In this document: positions 7,708 to 13,842 of the stretch, in pieces
Layout: the number at the start of each line of letters is the position of its first letter
Position numbering within the stretch: the stretch's first letter is position 1
IMG/VR virus record: IMGVR_UViG_3300003886_000378
Location: 1 to 26,983 of that record
Origin: a virus
Length of the DNA stretch: 26,983 nucleotides
Reading direction: 5' to 3' (one strand)
Translations under genes and position numbers: made by a program
Notes under the pieces: generated by a model
Seen by the model: the letters and a program-made list of their open reading frames with translations, nothing else
What the model was told of the DNA's origin: nothing
Databases searched by the model: none

Positions 7708-8132
7708 TGGATTTGCTCGACCGTTTCGTAGCGAAATACACTGTCGAAGATTCTGGCTGTTGGATCTGGCACGCAGGCACATCACGCGGCGGATACGGGA
7801 AGTTCTGGGACCCGCGGCGATATGGGCACATGGCAGCGCACAGATTCTCTTACGAAACTGCTGTCGGCCCGATCCCTGACGGTTTGCAGATCGATCATCT
7901 GTGTCGAGTGCGTGCGTGTGTCAACCCCGACCATCTCGAACCGGTCACACAACGAGAAAACATTCTCAGAGGCGACACACTCGCCACCGCAAAGTTCTAC
8001 CAAAAGCGTTGCATCCACGGTCACAGGTTCAATACACAGAACACATACACCAGACCCAACGGCACACGCGGGTGTCGTCCGTGCAGAGCAAAACGGCAAC
8101 GCGAATATCTGAGACGAAAGAATACTCAATGA
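7707..8132 (+). CDS. HNH endonuclease
   Basis: A 141-residue free-standing HNH nuclease. The core is residues 45-80, with HRFSYE then GPIPDGLQIDHLCRVRACVN: Asp63-His64, Asn73 and His76 are the likely metal and catalytic positions. Cys66 and Cys71, with a C-terminal CIHGH...CRPC set, could bind structural zinc. The basic tail (KRQREYLRRK) fits DNA binding. The start codon overlaps the FkbM stop (TGATG); AGAGGAA at 7692-7698 supports it, and a GTG three bases earlier is the alternative. The end overlaps the next ATG by 4 bases. Such genes are often homing endonucleases in phages, so its function may be unrelated to glycan modification. Confidence 0.85.
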   Translation: MDLLDRFVAKYTVEDSGCWIWHAGTSRGGYGKFWDPRRYGHMAAHRFSYETAVGPIPDGLQIDHLCRVRACVNPDHLEPVTQRENILRGDTLATAKFYQKRCIHGHRFNTQNTYTRPNGTRGCRPCRAKRQREYLRRKNTQ

Positions 8133-9778
8133 CAACCATTCCTTTCGTTTCTTGGCCCGATGACGGATGGCTCGGCTGTTGGGATCACGGCGTCATCGCC
8201 GATCTGATCGCAGGCCGGTTCGGGCAGCCCGCGGGATGGGCAGATATCATCCAGACGCATCACAACATCGACCGTGACGCACCGCTGTACGGCCACGGCG
8301 TCGCGGTCGTGCACGTCTCGGGCCGGTTCCATCACGACAAGATTGATGAGCTCAACACGTATCTGGCTCCGCTGGCCGGTGTTCTGCTGATCGTCACATC
8401 CGACGAAGAACACCTGTTCCCGATCGAGAACGTGGAGCATCGCAACATGCTGATCTGGCGGCAGCTACCAAGAATCGACGATCCGTCGTTCAGTTTGCTC
8501 GACCGCGGATTCGGGGAAGGCGCCCCCGCCGACACGTTCCGGCCTCGGGTCGGCGGGCCACGCGACCTGGCGTGGTCGTTCGCCGGTCAGATCACACATC
8601 CGAGACGTGATCATTGGATGCGCAAAATGTCGAACCGGATCACATCGGATATCACGGAACGTGCCGTGCTGGTCGCGTCGAAAGCATTCACCGATGGCGT
8701 CGCCCGTGCCGAATATTTGTTGTTGCTGCAACGTTCCCAGGTGGTGATCTGCCCGGCCGGTCCAGTGTCGCAGTCATCGTTCAGAGTATTCGAGGCGTTG
8801 GAGGCTGGCGCTGTGCCGGTCGTTGACGCCGTCCGGCCTGACGGCGGCGGTGCCGGATACTGGGATGCGATCTTTCATGACCCGCCGCCGTTTCCGGTCA
8901 TGGATTCGCCGGGGATGGAACGGGTCGATGAAGTCACCGGCCGTGGCGTTTGGGGGCGTCTCGCTGTCGATGCGTGGTGGCAGCGTGAACGACGCTGGCT
9001 GGCTGTCGATCTTGTCGACGCGTTGCGTCGCCTCGGCGCCCCCGTCCCGGCCGGGTGTCTACGGGATCGGTTGACGGCGCTGGTGACGGTCTCACCGATC
9101 AACCCGGATCGGCAGCGTAGGATCCTGGGTGAGACGTTGGCGTCGCTGCCTGACGGGATCGAAGTGGTCGTGGCATTCGACGGGGTCCGGGCCGAAGACG
9201 AGGCGTTGCGCGGCGCCTATGAGCGGACAGTCGAAACGATCCTTGATGAGATCCGCGACGTCGACCATGTCGTCCCGTACATCCCGGACGGCTGGTCACA
9301 CCAGGCTGGTCTCGCCACAGAAGCCTTGAGAAGCGTTGTGACGCCGTGTGTGCTGTTTGTTGAGCATGACACGCCGATATGTGGCGATGTGCCGTGGGAA
9401 GCGCTGTGCGACGTCGTGGAGGGCACACCGGTCGATGTGGTGCGTCTCCATCACGAGGATGTGATCCCGGTTGAGCATGGCTATCTGATGGACGGGATGG
9501 TGCATCATGCCGGGATGCCGTTGCGGATGACCCGGCAGTGGTCGCAACGGCCACACGTCGCGACAACCGGCTGGTACCGGGGCATGCTTGCTACACATTT
9601 CGGGCCGGACGACCGGACAATGATCGAAGACGCGATTTACGGGTGGGTGGAGGCCGGGAACGTGCAGGTCGGGATCTTCCATCCCGACGGCGGGATACGC
9701 CGGTCGACGCACACTGACGGCCGGGGCGACAGGATCAAACATCCGATGCTGAGGAACGGTGAATGGTATGACGGATAA
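8129..9778 (+). CDS. Two-domain glycosyltransferase (exostosin-like plus GT-A-like)
   Basis: About 549 residues. The N-terminal part (about 1-300) resembles exostosin/GT47-type enzymes: it has RNMLIWRQLPRID, SFAGQITHPRR and a donor-site region QVVICPAGPVSQSSFRVFEALEAG near 200-225 (two adjoining pieces), ending AVPVVDA. From about residue 313 a second domain starts LTALVTVSPI and continues DGIEVVVAFDGVR, then VLFVEHDTPICG near 410, resembling a GT-A fold with an acidic metal-binding motif. The protein may therefore carry two transfer activities. The ATG at 8129 overlaps the HNH stop; the open frame upstream of it merely reads the HNH gene out of frame. Acceptor and donors are unknown. Confidence 0.72.
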   Translation: MTTIPFVSWPDDGWLGCWDHGVIADLIAGRFGQPAGWADIIQTHHNIDRDAPLYGHGVAVVHVSGRFHHDKIDELNTYLAPLAGVLLIVTSDEEHLFPIENVEHRNMLIWRQLPRIDDPSFSLLDRGFGEGAPADTFRPRVGGPRDLAWSFAGQITHPRRDHWMRKMSNRITSDITERAVLVASKAFTDGVARAEYLLLLQRSQVVICPAGPVSQSSFRVFEALEAGAVPVVDAVRPDGGGAGYWDAIFHDPPPFPVMDSPGMERVDEVTGRGVWGRLAVDAWWQRERRWLAVDLVDALRRLGAPVPAGCLRDRLTALVTVSPINPDRQRRILGETLASLPDGIEVVVAFDGVRAEDEALRGAYERTVETILDEIRDVDHVVPYIPDGWSHQAGLATEALRSVVTPCVLFVEHDTPICGDVPWEALCDVVEGTPVDVVRLHHEDVIPVEHGYLMDGMVHHAGMPLRMTRQWSQRPHVATTGWYRGMLATHFGPDDRTMIEDAIYGWVEAGNVQVGIFHPDGGIRRSTHTDGRGDRIKHPMLRNGEWYDG

Positions 9779-9793
9779 CCGGCAGACCGAACC

Positions 9794-10891
9794 GTGAGGC
9801 TCGGGGTGATCGCCCGCTCCGAGCACCGCGGCTTGGGATACCAGTCCCGGGCGGTCGTCGAACACATGGACCCGGTGTCGGTTCTGCATGTCGACATGGG
9901 TGTCCTGGCCCGCGGATTCGATCCGCATCCCGGCTGGTATCCCGACGCGGCGACAGTCGGGTTCGACGGCCACCGGTTCGATGATGTCGATGTCGTACAG
10001 GATTTCGTCCGGTCGGTTGACATCATCTACACGGCCGAAACGCCGTACGACTGGCGGCTCTGCGGCTGGTGCCGGACCGCCGGCGCCGGCCTGGTTGTGC
10101 ACACCAACCCGGAGCTTCATCGGCTCGTTGTCGACCGTGACGGCGAAGAACCGTCAGTCTGGTGGAACCCGACCGGATGGCACATGGATCTGCTGCGTCA
10201 ACCAGACTGGACGCAGGCGCCGGTGGTTGAGGTTCCGATGCCGGTCGACACGGACCGGTTCCGGCCCGTCAAGCAACCATCCGGCCGTCCGACGTTTCTG
10301 CATGTCCAAGGACATCCAGCGGCCGGGGATCGCAACGGCACGTCGACGATCGCCCGGGCACTTCGTCGCGTCGCAGCACAGCAACGGTGGATCATCCGGT
10401 CGCAGAACCCGGCTGGTGTGCAACTCCCGGCTGGTGTCACCGGCGACGTGACAATCGCCGGTCCGGTTGATGATCCGGCAGGCCTGTACGTCGACGCCGA
10501 TGTGCTGGTCATGCCGAGACGGTACGGCGGCCTGTCTCTCCCGGTCCATGAGGCGATGGCGTGCGGGCTGGCGGTTGTCATGCCGGACTGTCCGCCGAAC
10601 CGGCGGTGGCCGATCATCCCGATGCTGGCGGAGCATCCCGGGGTGATCAACCGGCGTGGCATCGTCGCGTGGTCACCGAATTTCGTTGATTTGGCGGCGG
10701 TGTGTGATCGGCTTGACGGGTCACCGGATCTTGTTGCCGGTGCTCAAGCCTGGTCGTTGGCGTGGGCTGCCAAGAATTCGTGGCAGGCCTTGAAACCGGT
10801 GTGGCAGGCTGCACTCGAAACAGCGGCCGGTGCTAGCCCCAGCACCCTGCCGAAACGTCCCACGGCTGTGTCCCGTCGCGCAGCCACGTGA
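9794..10891 (+). CDS. GT4-type (GT-B) glycosyltransferase
   Basis: About 365 residues with a GTG start, 15 bases after the previous stop and without a strong Shine-Dalgarno. The N-terminal domain begins VRLGVIARSEHRGLGYQ, where the glycine loop probably contacts donor phosphate. The C-terminal domain starts RPTFLHVQGHPAAGDRNG and contains ADVLVMPRRYGGLSLPVHEA with MACGLAVVMPDCP, the E-x7-E-type GT4 signature region (Gly-Gly-Leu, then Glu). The final 19-20 codons run antisense into the 3-prime end of the oppositely oriented lipoprotein gene (59-base overlap). That suggests the C-terminal tail was changed when the neighbour arrived. Sugar specificity cannot be read from the sequence. Confidence 0.78.
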   Translation: MRLGVIARSEHRGLGYQSRAVVEHMDPVSVLHVDMGVLARGFDPHPGWYPDAATVGFDGHRFDDVDVVQDFVRSVDIIYTAETPYDWRLCGWCRTAGAGLVVHTNPELHRLVVDRDGEEPSVWWNPTGWHMDLLRQPDWTQAPVVEVPMPVDTDRFRPVKQPSGRPTFLHVQGHPAAGDRNGTSTIARALRRVAAQQRWIIRSQNPAGVQLPAGVTGDVTIAGPVDDPAGLYVDADVLVMPRRYGGLSLPVHEAMACGLAVVMPDCPPNRRWPIIPMLAEHPGVINRRGIVAWSPNFVDLAAVCDRLDGSPDLVAGAQAWSLAWAAKNSWQALKPVWQAALETAAGASPSTLPKRPTAVSRRAAT

Positions 10892-11273
10892 ACACCGCGG
10901 CTTCGTCCTGTTGCCACGGTTTCGCCTGAGCGGCTGTCGCAGCGTCATAGCGTGCAGCATGCCCGTACCACATCCACGAGGATCGGAGGAACTGATACGC
11001 CCCCGACGCCCCCGACGACGGGTTGCGGGCGGTGTAGTTGTCACGGGATTCGCAGCGTCGGATGTCTCTGAGGATCGGCGGCCCCCAGATGCCGTGACCG
11101 AGGTCGACCCAGCCACCGATCGTCGACGACCCATCGAGCCATCCGGCGATCGCCACGGCAGTGCTTTGGGTCGCAGTCGGCCTGTCATGTAGTACGAGCC
11201 ATGTCTGGACTTCGGCTGGGGTGCAAGCCGATATCAGCAACGCGAGGGCTACGGCCAGCAGAACAGGTCTCAT
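10833..11273 (-). CDS. Rpf-like transglycosylase lipoprotein
   Basis: A 146-residue protein, the only convincing minus-strand gene. MRPVLLAVALALLISAC is a lipoprotein signal with lipobox ISAC and acylated Cys17. Residues 70-140 form a resuscitation-promoting-factor/transglycosylase-like domain: RRCESRDNYTARN with catalytic Glu75, then GASGAYQFLRSSW, and a final WDVSAGCWG. Cys74 next to the Glu and Cys144 near the end match the disulfide pair of the Rpf fold. It should cleave peptidoglycan from the outer face of the membrane. The start is fixed by GGAAGG (plus-strand 11279-11284) 5 bases upstream of the ATG and by the signal peptide; the frame extends upstream but without sense. It is divergent from the GT-B gene and convergent with the GT4 gene. 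It probably acts as a moron rather than a virion part. Confidence 0.8.
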   Translation of the reverse strand: MRPVLLAVALALLISACTPAEVQTWLVLHDRPTATQSTAVAIAGWLDGSSTIGGWVDLGHGIWGPPILRDIRRCESRDNYTARNPSSGASGAYQFLRSSWMWYGHAARYDAATAAQAKPWQQDEAAVFTWLRDGTQPWDVSAGCWG

Positions 11274-11301
11274 GTGGGCCTTCCGGTCGGCAGACCCGAA
11301 C

Positions 11302-11313
11302 AGGCTACTATCC
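11302..11313 (-). promoter_or_regulatory. Minus-strand promoter of the Rpf-like gene
   Basis: Read on the minus strand, GGATAGTAGCCT contains overlapping -10-like hexamers: TAGCCT (11307-11302) and ATAGTA (11311-11306). A start near 11295 would give a leader of about 20 bases holding the GGAAGG Shine-Dalgarno. No clear -35 is visible. It overlaps the plus-strand -10 of the divergent gene, so the two promoters may compete for polymerase. Confidence 0.4.
11306..11311 (+). promoter_or_regulatory. Leaderless-type -10 element of the GT-B gene
   Basis: TACTAT lies exactly 6 bases before the GTG at 11318. With initiation about 7 bases after a -10, transcription would begin at the GTG itself and yield a leaderless mRNA. 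The same spacing recurs before 12258, 21858 and 26218. No -35 is evident. The site overlaps the minus-strand -10 of the lipoprotein gene. Confidence 0.5.
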
Positions 11314-11317
11314 GCGG

Positions 11318-12253
11318 GTGGACTATTTCGCTTCGCAGCCCCACTACTCGGCTCATCTCCGGCCGGTCCACGCCCAGCTCGGCGGCCGGGTTTTCGGTAC
11401 AGCCCGGGCACGGTGGGGCGAAGCCACATATCCGGTCGGTTGCGGGCCGATGTGTGTCGCGTCGGCGGTCGACGCGCAACGTTTCAGCCACCGACCCGTC
11501 GTCTACCTCGAGCATGGCGCCGGACAGTCCTACACTGGTGACCCGGCGGCCCGGTCAAGCCCGTCGTACGCCGGAGGGCTCGGGCTCGGCAACGTCCGCT
11601 TGTTTATCTGCCCGTCGCAGCGGGTCGCCGACATGTGGCAGGCCACATATCCTGACACGGCGACAGCGGTCGTTGGCTGCCCCCGTCTCGACCGCTCCCG
11701 ACCGCGCCGCGACCACGCCCGGCGAGGTCGCGCACGGGTGTTGTTCGTGTGGCATTGGGAATGCCGTCTCTGCCCGGAGACACGCACCGCATGGCCATAT
11801 TGGCGGGCCGTAGTCCTCGACTACGCCACAAGCCACGGCAACACGGCGGGTCACGCCCATCCGCGGGCCCCACAGATCGACGCGTCGATGCGAAGCCTCG
11901 GGATGGAAACGTTCGGCGATGTCGACGACGCCCTCGACTGGGCTGACGTCGTCGTCGGCGATAACACGTCGGTCCTGTACGAGGCATGCGCGATCGGTCT
12001 GTCAACTGTCGTGCTCAACGCACCCTGGTACCGGCGTGACATCGAACACGGGATGCGGTTCTGGTCGACGCCACCCGGCCCGCAGATCGACGACCCTGCC
12101 GGGCTCGCCGACATGATCAGCCGGGTGGCCGCCGACCCGGACTATCACGCCGCGATCCGTCACACAGCCGCTGTCGCAGCCTACGACGGCCTCGTCGACG
12201 GTCAGGCCGCGTGGCGGGCTGCCGCGGCGATCCGGGCGGCTGGTCTAGCATGA
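11318..12253 (+). CDS. GT-B transferase, CDP-glycerol glycerophosphotransferase-like
   Basis: About 311 residues from the GTG at 11318, beginning VDYFASQPHYSAHLRPV. Family marks are VVYLEHGAGQSYTG (a conserved HG near the centre), FICPSQRVADMW, RARVLFVWHW opening the second domain, and DVVVGDNTSVLYEACAIGLS (the donor site of teichoic-acid-type polymerases) followed by TVVLNAPWYRR. It may transfer a polyol-phosphate or sugar to a wall glycan or virion protein. The frame is open back to 11201, but that extension is antisense to the lipoprotein signal peptide and has odd composition. The GTG is also 6 bases after a TACTAT -10. The stop codon overlaps the -10 of the next gene. Confidence 0.7.
   Translation: MDYFASQPHYSAHLRPVHAQLGGRVFGTARARWGEATYPVGCGPMCVASAVDAQRFSHRPVVYLEHGAGQSYTGDPAARSSPSYAGGLGLGNVRLFICPSQRVADMWQATYPDTATAVVGCPRLDRSRPRRDHARRGRARVLFVWHWECRLCPETRTAWPYWRAVVLDYATSHGNTAGHAHPRAPQIDASMRSLGMETFGDVDDALDWADVVVGDNTSVLYEACAIGLSTVVLNAPWYRRDIEHGMRFWSTPPGPQIDDPAGLADMISRVAADPDYHAAIRHTAAVAAYDGLVDGQAAWRAAAAIRAAGLA
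12246..12251 (+). promoter_or_regulatory. Leaderless-type -10 element at the resumption of tail genes
   Basis: TAGCAT ends 6 bases before the GTG at 12258. The 19-base block TAGCATGACGCCGTGACCG matches the block at 21846-21864 (TAGCCTGATGCCGTGACCG) at 17 of 19 positions, both spanning a GTG start. No Shine-Dalgarno is present upstream of this GTG, which agrees with leaderless translation. It would restart tail-gene expression after the island. Confidence 0.5.
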
Positions 12254-12257
12254 CGCC

Positions 12258-12761
12258 GTGACCGATTACCGCCGTGGCTTGAAGATCGCCGAAACGGTTC
12301 TCGCCGCGGCGGTCGACGGGATCACCGCCGCCGGGCAGGCCGTCCCCGAATTCCGTTACGTTTCGGCGGGTGTACCAGTGTTCGACGGCGAAATGTTGGC
12401 GGTGTCGATGCCGTCGATCATCCCGACCGAAGGCGGCCCGGCCGATCAGACCACCCGGCCGATCCGGTCGTTGCATCAACGCACCGCCGAAATAGCTGTG
12501 TTTCTGGTCATCCCCGCGGCGACGTTCGACACTGCGGTCGGGCAGGTCATCTTGCCGACCGTCGATGAACTCACAGCCCTGTCCGAACGGGTCTACGCGT
12601 CGCAGATCGGGTCGATCACCGGGATCATCGACGCTCTCCGGACGGGACGGTTCGGGGTCGGAACGGTTGTGCTTGCCGATTCGACGATTATCGGGCCGGA
12701 AGGCGGATTTGTGGCGGTCGTGACCCGCTGGTACATCGGGATGGCGGCGACACCGACGTGA
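12258..12761 (+). CDS. Tail terminator-like / neck protein
   Basis: A 167-residue protein with GTG start and no Shine-Dalgarno, apparently leaderless. It lies immediately before an HK97-gp10-like gene and the chaperone genes, the usual place of the tail terminator that caps the tube. The sequence is alpha/beta, with RRGLKIAETVLAAAVDGI as first helix, VSMPSIIPTEGG, then RTAEIAVFLVIPAATFD as a strand pair, and a closing FVAVVTRWYIGMA strand. This order fits tail-terminator folds, but I do not recognise a diagnostic motif. Its stop overlaps the next GTG by GTGA, so the two are coupled. Confidence 0.5.
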   Translation: MTDYRRGLKIAETVLAAAVDGITAAGQAVPEFRYVSAGVPVFDGEMLAVSMPSIIPTEGGPADQTTRPIRSLHQRTAEIAVFLVIPAATFDTAVGQVILPTVDELTALSERVYASQIGSITGIIDALRTGRFGVGTVVLADSTIIGPEGGFVAVVTRWYIGMAATPT

Positions 12762-13192
12762 CGATAGACGAACTCGGCGGGACGTTCGGTGCCCGGACGG
12801 TGATCGACCCGACGAAACTCGCTGAATGGCTGCGGTCGCCGTCGGGTCCGGTGGTGAGGGAGCTGCTGGTCGCCGGTGATCTCGTGAAAGCCAAAGCCAA
12901 AACGTTGGTTGGCATCGACACCGGCAAGCTGCGCGACTCGATCGTGAAACGGATGACCCAAACCCCGAAAGGCCCCGAAACGCTCGTGGGTTCACCGGCC
13001 GAATACGCACTGTGGCATCACGAAGGCACCGACCCGCATGTGATCCGTGCAAAGAAACCGGGTGGCGTCCTGACGTTCATGTGGAAAGGCAAACGAGTCT
13101 TTTTCGCGTCGGTCCGGCATCCCGGCACGAAACCCAACCATTTCTTGACCGACGCGTTGGATGTCCTGCGTGCCCGCTACGGGCTACGCTGA
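12758..13192 (+). CDS. HK97 gp10-like neck/tail-completion protein
   Basis: A 144-residue protein. The family pattern is clear: VKAKAKTLVGIDTGKLRDSI (helix, then T-G-x-L-R-x-S), followed by LVGSPAEYALWHHEGTDPHV and FFASVRHPGTKPNHFLTDAL. These proteins connect head and tail or complete the tail end. It begins with GTG overlapping the previous stop (GTGA). The next gene has a strong Shine-Dalgarno of its own. The order terminator-like, gp10-like, chaperones, tape measure is standard for siphoviruses, and supports both this call and the view that the island interrupts the connector module. Confidence 0.78.
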   Translation: MTIDELGGTFGARTVIDPTKLAEWLRSPSGPVVRELLVAGDLVKAKAKTLVGIDTGKLRDSIVKRMTQTPKGPETLVGSPAEYALWHHEGTDPHVIRAKKPGGVLTFMWKGKRVFFASVRHPGTKPNHFLTDALDVLRARYGLR

Positions 13193-13217
13193 CCATCAAC
13201 CTGGAGGAGCACCGACC

Positions 13218-13565
13218 ATGCCGACATTCGTCCCGACCGGCCGTGACCACGAACCGATCATCCTGAACCTGCCGGTCTACGACATGACCACGGACACGTG
13301 GGAGACCGTCGAACTGCGATGCAAACAGGTCCTGCCGCCACGGCTCATGCTCGACATCGCCGCCGGCGACGAAACAGACATGTCGATCGAACGGCTCGTC
13401 GACTACTGGACAGCGGTCCTCTCCCCCGATTCTGCGGCTGTCATGGCCGACATTCTCACCGGCGACAACCAGGGCATCGACCTGAAAGTCCTGACCGAAG
13501 CGTTCGGTTGGGTCATGGGGCAGCTCGGGGTTGACGGCGGCGACCCTTCCTTGCCGCCCGTCTGA
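13218..13565 (+). CDS. Tail assembly chaperone, short (G-like) form
   Basis: A 115-residue protein that should bind the tape measure protein during tail assembly and is normally absent from the virion. The start is fixed by GGAGGAG at 13203-13209, 8 bases before the ATG; upstream in-frame codons overlap the preceding gene. The middle contains TVELRCKQVLPPRLMLDIAA and an acidic stretch; the end LGVDGGDPSLPPV leads into the putative frameshift region. The following frame is open without its own start and ends just before the tape measure gene, the classic G/GT arrangement. The family is called from position and architecture more than from motifs. Confidence 0.72.
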   Translation: MPTFVPTGRDHEPIILNLPVYDMTTDTWETVELRCKQVLPPRLMLDIAAGDETDMSIERLVDYWTAVLSPDSAAVMADILTGDNQGIDLKVLTEAFGWVMGQLGVDGGDPSLPPV

Positions 13566-13825
13566 CCTGGTGGGCGGCGCAACACCGAACCTACATCGAG
13601 GGCCGCCTGATTCTTGCCGGTGTCGACATCGATCAGATGAACATGTCTGCGTTTCTGTGCTGCGTCGAGGCGATCGTTGTGGACACGGTCGCCGGCGGAA
13701 TGGGCGACCGGCTCGCGGTCCTCGAAATGTTGCATAAGCAGCCTGAGGAGATGACCGAAACGGGATGGGGGGCGTCGGACACCGCGCAGGCGGCGGCGCG
13801 TGCCATGATAGGACTCGCCGACTAG
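13218..13825 (+). CDS. Tail assembly chaperone, -1 frameshifted (GT-like) product
   Basis: This is the inferred fusion of the chaperone above with the -1 frame, which is open from 13535 to the TAG at 13823-13825. The joined C-terminal part reads ...FLAARLTWWAAQHRTYIEGR, then LILAGVDIDQMNMSAFLCCV and a long helix, ending ARAMIGLAD. The part between 13566 and 13636 has no ATG and no Shine-Dalgarno, yet reads as plausible protein, which argues for frameshifting rather than independent initiation at 13637. The product would be about 200 residues, normal for GT-type chaperones. No ideal XXXYYYZ heptamer is present. Confidence 0.62.
13535..13563 (+). other. Candidate -1 ribosomal frameshift window
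   Basis: The -1 frame has a TGA at 13532-13534 and the zero frame a TGA at 13563-13565, so any shift must occur between them. The best visible site is CCCTTCC at 13544-13550: a P-site proline tRNA on CCT can re-pair perfectly on CCC after slipping one base back. The A-site pairing (TCC to TTC) is weaker, so this is not a canonical heptamer. Confidence 0.45.
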
Positions 13826-13842
13826 CAGGAAAGGGACATCGT

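Noticed and set aside
7901-8128. N-terminal extension of the two-domain glycosyltransferase
   Set aside because: It reads the HNH gene out of frame and is His/Arg/Thr-rich; the ATG at 8129 overlaps the HNH stop as elsewhere in the operon.
11201-11317. Upstream extension of the GT-B protein to the ATG at 11201
   Set aside because: These codons are antisense to the lipoprotein signal peptide and would cross both divergent promoters.
11274-11429. Upstream extension of the lipoprotein to 11429 on the minus strand
   Set aside because: It would bury the lipoprotein signal peptide 52 residues inside the protein; the ATG at 11273 has a Shine-Dalgarno at 5 bases.
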